The notes below the pieces were generated by a model. That model did no database searches. It saw only the letters and a program-made list of their open reading frames with translations, and had not been told where the DNA came from. This document shows, piece after piece, positions 46,383 to 54,786 of a stretch of DNA of 64,000 nt. The DNA is taken from assembly GCF_014697575.1 (NCBI RefSeq), contig NZ_JACJSC010000006.1, positions 1 to 64,000 of the forward strand, read 5' to 3'. This DNA comes from Planktothrix sp. FACHB-1365. GTDB taxonomy: Bacteria > Cyanobacteriota > Cyanobacteriia > Cyanobacteriales > Microcoleaceae. Within the stretch, counting starts at the first letter, position 1, and every line of letters begins with the position of its first letter. A program made the translations under genes and the position numbers.

Positions 46383-46805
46383 TTATTTAATACTACAAAC
46401 TGACATTTTTCCGGGTAGAGTCGTTTTCCACTGACCGTTCCAAGTGCCATTCGCTGCGATTGCTGCCACTGGACATTTCAGTTTGGCATCATTATCATTC
46501 AAGATCGGGCCAGCATTCACATCTCCGGGTAAGCCAATATTAGGTAGAGAGGTCGCGTCAGTACCACAAACCGACATTTCTCCCTCTACAGTGGTTTTCC
46601 ACTGACCATTCCATTCAACATCATAAACTTCAACAGCGACTGGACACTTAACTTTTGCATCCTCATTATTCCAGATTGGGCCAGCTTTAATATCGAGAGC
46701 AAAAGCTGGGCTAGACACAGCAAAACTAGCAGAACAGCCAATAACTACTGTACCAATAGATAGCCAGAATTTTTCTATTTTGGAGGGTTTGAAATTAGTA
46801 GACAT
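46383..46805 (-). CDS. Secreted MVL-like mannan-binding lectin
   Basis: A 140-aa protein. The N-terminal signal peptide (VVIGCSASFAVSSPAFA, cleavage after residue about 37) precedes two tandem repeats of about 50 aa, each with the pattern AGPIWNNEDAK...P...WNGQWKTT...GxMSVC. This is the repeat of MVL, the Microcystis viridis high-mannose lectin (AGPLWSN..., TGQWxT, MSVV). In this version each repeat has a pair of Cys (KCPV and MSVC) not found in MVL as I recall it, probably forming disulfides outside the cell. It likely binds mannose-rich glycans. Confidence 0.82.
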   Translation of the reverse strand: MSTNFKPSKIEKFWLSIGTVVIGCSASFAVSSPAFALDIKAGPIWNNEDAKVKCPVAVEVYDVEWNGQWKTTVEGEMSVCGTDATSLPNIGLPGDVNAGPILNDNDAKLKCPVAAIAANGTWNGQWKTTLPGKMSVCSIK

Positions 46806-46990
46806 GATTTGTTACTGGGAAAGGTTTAGTTGGTTTGAACGTCTGGTTAAACGAGTTGGTTAACCTTTTTACTCTTTTCTATAATATAGCATACTCTACA
46901 GTATTTACAATACATCTTTATGGGGTTTTTATTCTTAATGTATACTGGGGTAAGGGTTGTTACCTGCTATACAATTCCCTGGAGGTAGGT

Positions 46991-49900
46991 ATGAATTATG
47001 AATATAAAGTTGGTGGCAGTTTACCCCCCGATTCTCCGACTTATGTTTGGAGAAAAGCTGATCATGAATTATATCATCAACTTATGGGAGGAATGTTTTG
47101 TTATGTGTTAACTTGTCGTCAAATGGGGAAATCTAGTTTGCGCGTTAAAACCATGCGTAAACTTCAAGAACAGGGGTTAGCTTGTGCGTCTATTGATTTA
47201 ACGGCTATTATTAGTTCCGACTTAACCCGCAAACAATTTTATGCCGATATTATTGATAGTTTAGCTGAAAACTTTAATCTTTTAGAATCCATTGATAGTT
47301 TTAAACAAGGCTGTCGAGAATCGGATTTATCCCCGATGAATCGCTTTAATAAATTTATTCATGATATTTTATTAAAACATCCTTTATTAATTGAAAAAAA
47401 TATTATAATTTTTATTGATGAAATTGATAGTTTATTGAGATTACCGGACTTAGCCAATGAATTTTTAGGATTACTCAGAGCTTGTTATAATAAACGTGCC
47501 GATCTTCCCGAATATAACCGTTTAACCTTTGCCATTTTAGGAGTCGCTTCTCCCTATGATTTGATGAAGGATGCCAACTATAATAGTTTACCCTTTGATT
47601 GTGGTTATGGCATTGAATTACATGGGTTTCAATCCCACGAAGCTCAACCTATTGCGGAAGGATTAAAACTGAAATCCGAACATCCCCAAGCCTTATTAGA
47701 TGCGATTCTTGATTGGACATCAGGACAACCCTTTTTAACCCAAAAAATCTGTAAATTAATTGTTAAATCTCCTGATAGTATCCCCCTGGGTTCCGAGGCG
47801 GAATGGGTCGAGAAATTTGTGCGATCGCACGTCATTAATAATTGGGAACACCAAGACGAACCGGAACATTTAAGAACGATTCGAGATCGGCTCCTTCGTC
47901 AGAAAAATCGCAGTATTGACTTGTTAAAATTATATCAAAAAATCAGAGAAAAGGGGAGAATTTTAGCCGATAATAGTTTAGAACAAATGGAATTGCGGTT
48001 ATCGGGTTTAGTTAGTAAACGAGAAGGAACCTTAGAAATTAGAAATCGCATTTATAAAGAGGTATTTACTTCGAGTTGGTGTCAAAAAGCCTTAGCGGAG
48101 TTACGAGATGAATTAGCCGTGATTGAACCCGAATTTATCCAAACCCTGGCTAAACTCAAAGTTCAACTGTTAGAAACCCAAATTCGTCGAGTCGCCGAGG
48201 GAAGCAGTTCTGATGAAGTCATTTATGAAGTCTTACGACAAATTACCCTAAAATTAGGAGATTTATTAAAAGCAGATCGCGCTACCATTTATCTATTAAA
48301 TGCAGAAAAAACAGAACTGTGGTCTTTAGTCGCTGAAAATCAAACGAATGAATTCCTTAATATTCAAGTTCCCGTTGGAGAAGGAATTGCTGGACAAGCC
48401 GCAAAAACCAAAAATATTATTAATATTCCTCACAATGTTTATGATGATCCTCGTTCTAATTTAGTCAAATTAGCCGATCAAAAATATGGCTATCATACCT
48501 ATAATGTTTTAGCTTATCCTATTTGTAATCACGCTAAAGAAGTTGTGGCTGTTATTCAATTATTGAATAAACTGAAAGCCAATCTGTTTGAATCCGAACC
48601 CTTAGCTAAACGGGTTAAAGAAGAAGGATTTAACCAAGCCGATGAAGAACAATTAACGCGATTTGCTCCCCATATTCGACGGTTTTTAGAAAGTTGTCAA
48701 TCCTGTCGTCAAGCCAGCCGCAAATTACAAGCCACCGCCGCTTTAGCAGAAGCCACTCGTTCTTTAGATGGGAGTCAATTAGATACCAAAGAAATCTTAC
48801 AACGGGTGATGGATGCGGCTAAAAACTTAATGAATGCTGACCGTAGTACCCTGTGGTTAGTCGATGAAGAACAACAGGAACTTTGGACTAAAATTCGACA
48901 AATGGATGGCACATTAATCGAAAAGCGAATTCATATTAATGAAGGGTTTGCGGGTCAAGTCGCACGAACTAGAGAACCGATTATTATTCCCTTTGATGTT
49001 TATCAACATCCTGATTCTCAAACCTCCAAAGAAACGGATTTAGAAACGGGATATCGCACCTGTAGTTTATTATGTATGCCTGTTTTAAATCCTGATGGGG
49101 AATTATTAGGAGTAACTCAATTAGTGAATAAATTAAATCCGGGTAATTATCCCGATTATAATCCCGCTTTTTGGCCCCAAGCTCCCGAAAATTTTAAAGC
49201 TAGTTTTGATAAAAATGATCGCCAGTCTATGCAGGTTTTTAATGAACGAGTTGGGGTGATTTTACAATATGCCAAGGTTCATGAACGCTTAAAAAAATTA
49301 GCTGAATTTCAATCGCAAAAAGTCGTTTATCACACCTTGGCGATGTTAAGCCAAGCGGTGGGAAGTCAAAAAGATGAAGAACTTTATAGCACGTTATATA
49401 ATATTTTAGAATTTATGATGCAATCCATTAGTAAATTATTAACGGCAACTCAAACCGATATTTTTATTTTTAATAAAGATAAACAAGAGTTTTGGTCAAT
49501 TATTCCTGATGTTTATAATTCTAATAATCTGATTGAACTGATTATTAGTGCGGATGTTAAGTTAACTCAACAACTATTAACATTCGGTTCCCCTTTAATT
49601 CTCAACTCAATTTCTAATTTAGATGATCCTTGGTTTCAAATTGGAGTGCGATCGCCATTACGGGAAAATTTACAAAATGCTTTATTTTTTCCCTGTATAA
49701 ATTCCGAAGGACACATCATTGCGGTGATTCGTCTATTAAATAAATTAACGGATAATTCCGCTTTAAATTTTAATCCGATTAATCAAGAGGGATTTACTGC
49801 CGCAGATACTCAACAACTGGAGAAACGATCCGAATTTATTATAAAAGTTTTAGAGGGGTGTCAATCCTTCCATCAAGAAATTAGTACCCTGCAAAAACAA

Positions 49901-50464
49901 CGGGCTACAGACACTTTAAGATCGGCGATTAATTCCGTGCGTCAAATTGGGTTTGATCCTGAAAAAATTCTGTATACGGTGATAGAATCGGCGAAAAAAT
50001 TAACCAATGCTGACCGCAGTACCTTATGGTTAGTCGATGCTTATGATCCTGATAAATTATGGACAAGAATTCCGAGAATTGATGGCACAATAGAAACCTT
50101 TTATATCTATAAAAATGAAGGATTTGCAGGAAAAGTTGCCCAAATGAAAAAACCCATTATGATTCCTTTTGATGTGTATGATCATCCTGAGTCCCAAACT
50201 GCAAAAGGAACAGATCAAGAAACGGGTTATCGCACCTGTAGTTTATTGTGTATGCCCATATTAAGTTTTGATGGGGAATTATTAGGAGTAACGCAATTAC
50301 TGAATAAACGCAAACCCGGAAATTATCCCCCTTATCATCCGAAAAATATTCATGATATTCCTGATTATTTAAAAGTTAGTTTTGATGAACGAGATTTAAG
50401 ATATATGGAGATTTTCAATAATCAAGTCGGGATTGATTTACCCCATATCTTAAATAAAACTTAA
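46991..50464 (+). CDS. STAND-type AAA-like ATPase with about four GAF domains and no output domain
   Basis: A 1157-aa protein. The start is the ATG preceded by GGAGGT (46981-46986); an upstream GTG/ATG extension is not conserved-looking. Residues 1-400 form an AAA_35-like ATPase (Walker A RQMGKSSLRV, Walker B IIIFIDEIDSL), a family typically starting VGGSLPPDSPTYVWRKAD. Then come four GAF domains: 430-610 and 625-790 well conserved (TCSLLCMPVLNPDGELLGVTQLVNK), 810-960 degenerate, and 985-1157 conserved. No kinase or cyclase follows, so it may act through protein contacts. The GAFs are close relatives of those in the CyaB-type cyclase at 41637. Its last 28 codons are duplicated at 59957. Confidence 0.9.
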   Translation: MNYEYKVGGSLPPDSPTYVWRKADHELYHQLMGGMFCYVLTCRQMGKSSLRVKTMRKLQEQGLACASIDLTAIISSDLTRKQFYADIIDSLAENFNLLESIDSFKQGCRESDLSPMNRFNKFIHDILLKHPLLIEKNIIIFIDEIDSLLRLPDLANEFLGLLRACYNKRADLPEYNRLTFAILGVASPYDLMKDANYNSLPFDCGYGIELHGFQSHEAQPIAEGLKLKSEHPQALLDAILDWTSGQPFLTQKICKLIVKSPDSIPLGSEAEWVEKFVRSHVINNWEHQDEPEHLRTIRDRLLRQKNRSIDLLKLYQKIREKGRILADNSLEQMELRLSGLVSKREGTLEIRNRIYKEVFTSSWCQKALAELRDELAVIEPEFIQTLAKLKVQLLETQIRRVAEGSSSDEVIYEVLRQITLKLGDLLKADRATIYLLNAEKTELWSLVAENQTNEFLNIQVPVGEGIAGQAAKTKNIINIPHNVYDDPRSNLVKLADQKYGYHTYNVLAYPICNHAKEVVAVIQLLNKLKANLFESEPLAKRVKEEGFNQADEEQLTRFAPHIRRFLESCQSCRQASRKLQATAALAEATRSLDGSQLDTKEILQRVMDAAKNLMNADRSTLWLVDEEQQELWTKIRQMDGTLIEKRIHINEGFAGQVARTREPIIIPFDVYQHPDSQTSKETDLETGYRTCSLLCMPVLNPDGELLGVTQLVNKLNPGNYPDYNPAFWPQAPENFKASFDKNDRQSMQVFNERVGVILQYAKVHERLKKLAEFQSQKVVYHTLAMLSQAVGSQKDEELYSTLYNILEFMMQSISKLLTATQTDIFIFNKDKQEFWSIIPDVYNSNNLIELIISADVKLTQQLLTFGSPLILNSISNLDDPWFQIGVRSPLRENLQNALFFPCINSEGHIIAVIRLLNKLTDNSALNFNPINQEGFTAADTQQLEKRSEFIIKVLEGCQSFHQEISTLQKQRATDTLRSAINSVRQIGFDPEKILYTVIESAKKLTNADRSTLWLVDAYDPDKLWTRIPRIDGTIETFYIYKNEGFAGKVAQMKKPIMIPFDVYDHPESQTAKGTDQETGYRTCSLLCMPILSFDGELLGVTQLLNKRKPGNYPPYHPKNIHDIPDYLKVSFDERDLRYMEIFNNQVGIDLPHILNKT
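50378..50464. repeat. Left copy of an 87-bp direct repeat bracketing the CRISPR-Cmr locus
   Basis: The 87 bp ending in the stop codon of the four-GAF gene recur at 59957-60043 with five substitutions. The similarity continues a little past the stop (TAGGGTG-GTAAG). Confidence 0.92.
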
Positions 50465-50523
50465 ACTCTATAGGGTGAGTAAGTAGCCTAGAAAACCGAA
50501 AGTTTGTTGATTTTTTTTAGTCC

Positions 50524-50672
50524 TAGATCCCCCCTAACCCCCCTTGGAAAGGGGGGAATTAGAGTTCAATGTCCTCGTTTCTCCGGGGAGAATTAGAGTT
50601 CAATGTCCTTGTGTCTAAGGGGGAGATTAGAGTTCAAAGTCCCCCTTTTTAAGGGGGATTTAGGGGGATCTA
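50524..50672. repeat. Inverted-repeat element TAGATCCCCC...GGGGGATCTA with internal repeats
   Basis: Ends are TAGATCCCCCCTAACCCCCC and GGGGGATTTAGGGGGATCTA, reverse complementary in outline. Inside, the sequence ATTAGAGTTCAATGTCC is repeated three times with small changes. A shorter copy with the same ends lies at 55911-55991, so the array and four cmr genes sit between two such elements. Confidence 0.8.
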
Positions 50673-50725
50673 ATTTTGGCTATAGCACTATATAATAAAA
50701 AATATGGCAATTTGAGGTTAATATT

Positions 50726-52225
50726 ATGCCATCATCTTTACCGACGGAATTACCCAAATGGTACGAGCTTGACGAGGAACAAAAAAAGGGTTGGACACCG
50801 AAAGCAAATCAAGTGGATATACCCGAAGTCCGAGACGCTTGGAATGGAACAATTTACCGAGAGGCGGGTAAAAATTTTACGGTAAAATTAGATAGATTAC
50901 AGATTCTTAGTCCCATTCAAGTCGGGGGAGGGAGTTTTCCAGAAGGCGGAATTTTACCTGCACAAATTGGCGGCGTTCCCTATATTCCCGGTTCCAGTGT
51001 GCGGGGTTCTATGTTAAAATATATTAGAACGATTTGGTCAGAAATTCCCAACGAAGAACAACAATTTTGGTTAACTCTTTTAGAACCCGATTTAAACGGT
51101 TGGCAACCTCTAAAAATTCGGTTTGAAAGTATTTTATTGAAAGATTTAAAAGCTTTTCCTCTGTATGCTCAACAGGAATGGCAAATTTTTGATCAAAAAA
51201 GTAATAAATTGAGTTTACAATGGCAAGTTTCTCCTAAACCTCCCCATCCAAATCCTGATCGCTTTCGCTTACAAGTTTTATTAAAAAATCCCCCTAAACC
51301 TGCGGAAAAAACTTGGTTAGAAATTCGTCTCAAGGAAATGTTAGAACGTCGAGGAATAGGACGGGGGACGGCTTCGGGTTTTGGACGGTTAGCGACCAGT
51401 ATTCCGACGGGAAAATGGGAATTGCATTTAACGGGAATGAAACCTTGTGTGCGATCGCATAATAGAGAACAAACCGGACAATATCGCTGGAGCCCGCAAG
51501 TTTTACGAGCGACTTTAAGGGGTTATTTTATCCGTTTTGCTTTGGATTTTTTACCCCGGAAACAGGCCGAACTTTTAACAGAAAAATTGTTTGGAGGGTT
51601 GGGAACTTTAGCGAAATTGCGGTTAACAAGTTATCTGTATCAAATTCCTAGAATTAGCGCCGGAGATGGTTATGCTAATATTCCAGCTAAAACTGCCCAT
51701 GAAACTTGGATTATTAATGTGGATTGTAACTCGGAATATCATCAATTAGTGGGAGATTTATTAAATTTAGCGAGTCGTTTGGGGGGAGTTGGCCCCGGTT
51801 GGCGACGTCCTCCCCATCGTTTAGAGCGTTTTGGTGGGTTTCGCGGAAGTGAATTTACGGTGACACAGTTGGCGTCGGACTCTGGGTTTACGAGTGATCC
51901 CGCTTCTTATTTAAAGCAACTTAGCCACAGTATTGATCAGCAGGTGCGTCAACTGGCGAAAGTTTGGGGGTTTCAACCGACTAAAACGCCGCAACCGGGA
52001 CGCATTTGCAGTATTTGGCGGGGGGAAGCGGACGCCTGGGAAGGGTTGGTACATGGGGTGTGTAGCACTAAGGCGGCTAACCGTCCGGTTTGGTGCGGGA
52101 GTTCTAATAACCGACCTTCGGGGTATGGGGTGCGGGAACATTCGGATTTTTGTTTGGTGACGGTTTTTGATCCGAATGTGGAGAAAAGTTTACCGAACTT
52201 GGAGTTTAGAAAAATTTATGGTTAA
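50726..52225 (+). CDS. Fused Cmr6/Cmr1-like RAMP protein of the type III-B complex
   Basis: A 499-aa protein with two RAMP units. The N-terminal unit (about 40-225) has VKLDRLQILSPIQVGGGSF, GGVPYIPGSSVRGSMLKY and a glycine-rich loop RRGIGRGTASGFGRL, like Cmr6. The C-terminal unit (about 230-490) has WSPQVLRATLRGYFIRFAL, like Cmr1's RxTxxRGxxR element, and a second glycine loop GGVGPGWRRP. This fusion would supply both the capping subunits missing elsewhere in the locus. It is on the plus strand and its stop lies 18 nt before the first full CRISPR repeat. Assignment to Cmr6/Cmr1 rather than other RAMPs is inference. Confidence 0.78.
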   Translation: MPSSLPTELPKWYELDEEQKKGWTPKANQVDIPEVRDAWNGTIYREAGKNFTVKLDRLQILSPIQVGGGSFPEGGILPAQIGGVPYIPGSSVRGSMLKYIRTIWSEIPNEEQQFWLTLLEPDLNGWQPLKIRFESILLKDLKAFPLYAQQEWQIFDQKSNKLSLQWQVSPKPPHPNPDRFRLQVLLKNPPKPAEKTWLEIRLKEMLERRGIGRGTASGFGRLATSIPTGKWELHLTGMKPCVRSHNREQTGQYRWSPQVLRATLRGYFIRFALDFLPRKQAELLTEKLFGGLGTLAKLRLTSYLYQIPRISAGDGYANIPAKTAHETWIINVDCNSEYHQLVGDLLNLASRLGGVGPGWRRPPHRLERFGGFRGSEFTVTQLASDSGFTSDPASYLKQLSHSIDQQVRQLAKVWGFQPTKTPQPGRICSIWRGEADAWEGLVHGVCSTKAANRPVWCGSSNNRPSGYGVREHSDFCLVTVFDPNVEKSLPNLEFRKIYG

Positions 52226-52243
52226 GTGTTGAAAGCAGGGTAA

Positions 52244-53482
52244 GTAACGACTTCTGTTAGGAAGAAAAGGTGTTGAAACATAGCTGCTGCTGGGTTGTAG
52301 GTGGGTGCACCTTTTGCTGTTCTGTAGCGACTTCTATTAGGAAGAAAAGGTGTTGAAACCTGACGGCAGGGAGAGTGGCCCAAGCCATAGTCATAGCTTG
52401 TAGCGACTTCTATTAGGAAGAAAAGGTGTTGAAACCCGTATTGGAGGACGTAGCCCAGTTTGCAACCATGCTCCCAGTAGCGACTTCCATTAGGAAGAAA
52501 AGGTGTTGAAACGCCCATTGACCTGAACGACCTAATGCAAAGTTGCGGTAGCGACTTCTGTTAGGAAGAAAAGGTTTTGAAACTTGTCGCCGTCACCCGT
52601 TTATCGCGCTGCATGGATTTGCACGTAACGATTTCTGTTAGGAAAAAAAGGTGTTGAAACCTTTTAAAGTCAGGGGTTGGGAGTCCCTTAGCTTCAACTA
52701 GCAAGTAGCGACTTCCATTAGGAAGAAAAGGTGTTGAAACGACGATGCGCTGATTTTGAGGTCAGGCATCCAAAATTGATCGGTAGCGACTCCTATTAGT
52801 AAGAAAAGGTGTTGAAACTCGATTTCAACATAGGTTAGTCCAATGTTTACTTCCAGAGATGGTAGCGACTTCTATTAGGAAGAAAAGGTGTTGAAACGCA
52901 GTTTTCTCAGCCCAGGGGCCGACTGCAACAGCAAGTAACGACTTCCATTAGGAAGAAAAGGTGTTGAAACTGAATTGCTTCAATGTATTTAGCTGGGTGT
53001 GCATCGTAGCGACTTCTATTAGGAAGAAAAGGTGTTGAAACTTGACGGCTTTATATTCAACCCTAAAAGTCTGATGGGTTTGTAGCGACTTCTATTAGGA
53101 AGAAAAGGTGTTGAAACTCCCAAGAACGCTCCCGCAGTTCCTCTTGGGCGAGATAAAAGCTGTAGCGACTTCTAGTAGGAAGAAAAGGTGTTGAAACTAA
53201 GTTTCTGGTAATTCCCCACCTGTGTCAGCAAACAAAGTAGCGACTTCTATTAGGAAGAAAAGGTGTTGAAACAAAGCCGCAGCGATGAAGGGTGCTATGT
53301 CGAAATATTGAAGCGACTTTCATTAGGAAGAAAAGGTGTTGAAACATACAAGCCATAGCCGTCTTAGCCGCCCATGGCCCAACGGCGTAGCGACTTCTGT
53401 TAGGAAGAAAAGGTGTTGAAACTGTGCATCTACTTGCTTCGTGAACTGTGCTGCATAAACTAGAAAGTAGCGACTTTTGTTA
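52244..53482 (+). CRISPR. CRISPR array, 16 full repeats plus one truncated, 16 spacers
   Basis: 36-nt repeats begin GTAGCGACTTCTATTAGGAA and end in GAAAAGGTGTTGAAAC; 16 complete copies start at 52244, 52324, 52400, 52477, 52548, 52625, 52705, 52783, 52862, 52935, 53006, 53082, 53162, 53237, 53310 and 53387. A last copy at 53467 breaks after about 16 nt. Spacers are unique, 35-44 nt. Repeat variants cluster in positions 9-15 (TTCTATT, TTCTGTT, TTCCATT). The 3' end GTTGAAAC is a type III 8-nt crRNA tag, so transcription is on the plus strand, right behind the fused RAMP gene. No AT-rich leader separates them. Confidence 0.98.
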
Positions 53483-53493
53483 AAGTCAAAGCA

Positions 53494-53530
53494 TAAAAAA
53501 AGAGGCAATAGTTACTCAACTTTGCCTCTT
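53494..53530 (-). terminator. Rho-independent terminator of the cmr operon
   Basis: On the minus strand a stem AAGAGGCAA/TTGCCTCTT with a 13-nt loop is followed by a run of seven T (plus-strand A-run at 53495-53501). It lies 22 nt after the stop of cmr5 and just after the truncated last CRISPR repeat, separating the two converging transcripts. Confidence 0.85.
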
Positions 53531-53552
53531 AATTATTTTAATTAAACCTAAA

Positions 53553-53987
53553 TTAAACAAGCGATTTAGATTCCTTCGCGTCCTTAATTCGCATTGTCCA
53601 GAATTGAATCGTATCAGAAATTTCGATTAACAAATCCGTTAATAAAACCTGCTGATTAAAATTCAAACTTCTGAACCGTTCTTGAAATTGTTCTGTCGTC
53701 ATATCCGCCTTAATATTCAGATGAGATCCGACAATATTACACAACACCACTCGCGCCACACCCCAGGCAAAATAACGGCGTTGTTCGTCTGAACCCCCCG
53801 CAGCATTGGGAACACCCCCTCCTAATAACACCGAAGAACGAGACATGGCCCAAAACCGTTCCACGCCCCAACTTGCCACATAGTCACTAATTCCACTGGC
53901 GGCGCCTTGCCAGTCTCCCAGAGAATTTGTCCCCCCATTTAAGAGTCTAAAAACCTCTCGATCTAACTCATAGGATATTACCGACAT
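53553..53987 (-). CDS. cmr5: Cmr5-type small subunit of the type III-B complex
   Basis: A 144-aa, mainly alpha-helical protein. It carries EQFQERFRSLNFNQQVLLTDLLIEISDTIQFWTMRIKDA (in two halves) and has the size and position of the Cas11/Cmr5 subunit, which lines the crRNA-target groove. It is the last gene of the minus operon (13 nt after cmr4). Sequence similarity of Cmr5 proteins is low, so the call rests on context, length and helical content. A Gly/Ala-rich insert (VLLGGGVPNAAGG) is present. Confidence 0.7.
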   Translation of the reverse strand: MSVISYELDREVFRLLNGGTNSLGDWQGAASGISDYVASWGVERFWAMSRSSVLLGGGVPNAAGGSDEQRRYFAWGVARVVLCNIVGSHLNIKADMTTEQFQERFRSLNFNQQVLLTDLLIEISDTIQFWTMRIKDAKESKSLV

Positions 53988-53999
53988 GATATTTCCTCC

Positions 54000-54776
54000 T
54001 TAAATCTTTTCAATTAAAATTCGACCAAAACCCACACTCCATAACCCGCCTAAATAATGTTCATCATGGAGAAACTTTTCCCATTCCTCGACATTTTGAA
54101 CCTGACCCCGTGTAGTCCAAGACGTTAAAAAAACCGCCCCCGGAGGAAACCCTTCCACCCCAAACAAATTTTTAACTAAATTGCCTTTATCGTCCGGTTC
54201 ATCATGCAAACTAACACGAGGTTGACGAACTAACCCCATATCAACAAATAAATTAATACTGGTGTCAGGAACAATAATTAAGCGATCGCTGGGAATAGAA
54301 CTGGGAACAGGCAATTTTTGCCCTTCATTCGGGTTGCGATATTGTACCTTTTCTAACTTCAACCACCGCAAATAAACCGTTTGATTATTTAACGAATTAT
54401 CCGTGATCAAAACCTTATTTCGATCTAAATTCAAAGGCGACTGTTGAGATAATTGTTGAAAACGATTTAACCATTGTAAACAACTCACCCACCAGTTCCC
54501 ATAACCCAACACATGAACGGGCCACCAAACGGGCCAGCCCCATCCTAATGCGATCGCCCCTGGGGAAATAGCGTTATCCTGACCCCCAAACCAATGATTA
54601 ACAAAATTGGCGTGGGTGTGTTCCGCGTGTTCCCGTAAAGCACCCCGCAGGGAACTCCCCGGAATAGCCGGAGTGCGATCGCTGAGGCGAAAAATCGGGT
54701 TATTATTCCCTCGGCTGCTACTATCCGCGCCCCCAATATGCACAGGTTCTTGACAAATTAACCATTCTGTACTCAT
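54000..54776 (-). CDS. cmr4: Cmr4-type RAMP (backbone subunit, Cas7)
   Basis: A 258-aa RAMP with TPAIPGSSLRGALREHAEH, as in the Cmr4/Cas7 IPGSSLKGxLR motif, and a C-terminal LGGLWSVGFGRILIEKI glycine-rich loop. In type III-B, Cmr4 forms the repeating backbone and cuts target RNA at 6-nt steps. The start is placed at MSTEWLICQ; an in-frame Met 20 codons earlier lies within cmr3. It is 10 nt downstream of cmr3. Confidence 0.85.
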   Translation of the reverse strand: MSTEWLICQEPVHIGGADSSSRGNNNPIFRLSDRTPAIPGSSLRGALREHAEHTHANFVNHWFGGQDNAISPGAIALGWGWPVWWPVHVLGYGNWWVSCLQWLNRFQQLSQQSPLNLDRNKVLITDNSLNNQTVYLRWLKLEKVQYRNPNEGQKLPVPSSIPSDRLIIVPDTSINLFVDMGLVRQPRVSLHDEPDDKGNLVKNLFGVEGFPPGAVFLTSWTTRGQVQNVEEWEKFLHDEHYLGGLWSVGFGRILIEKI

Positions 54777-54786
54777 GATGCTCTCC

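Noticed and set aside
52222-53508. Minus-strand frames with repeated 'QHLFFL' segments
   Set aside because: They read through CRISPR repeats; the periodicity is that of the 36-nt repeats, not a protein repeat.
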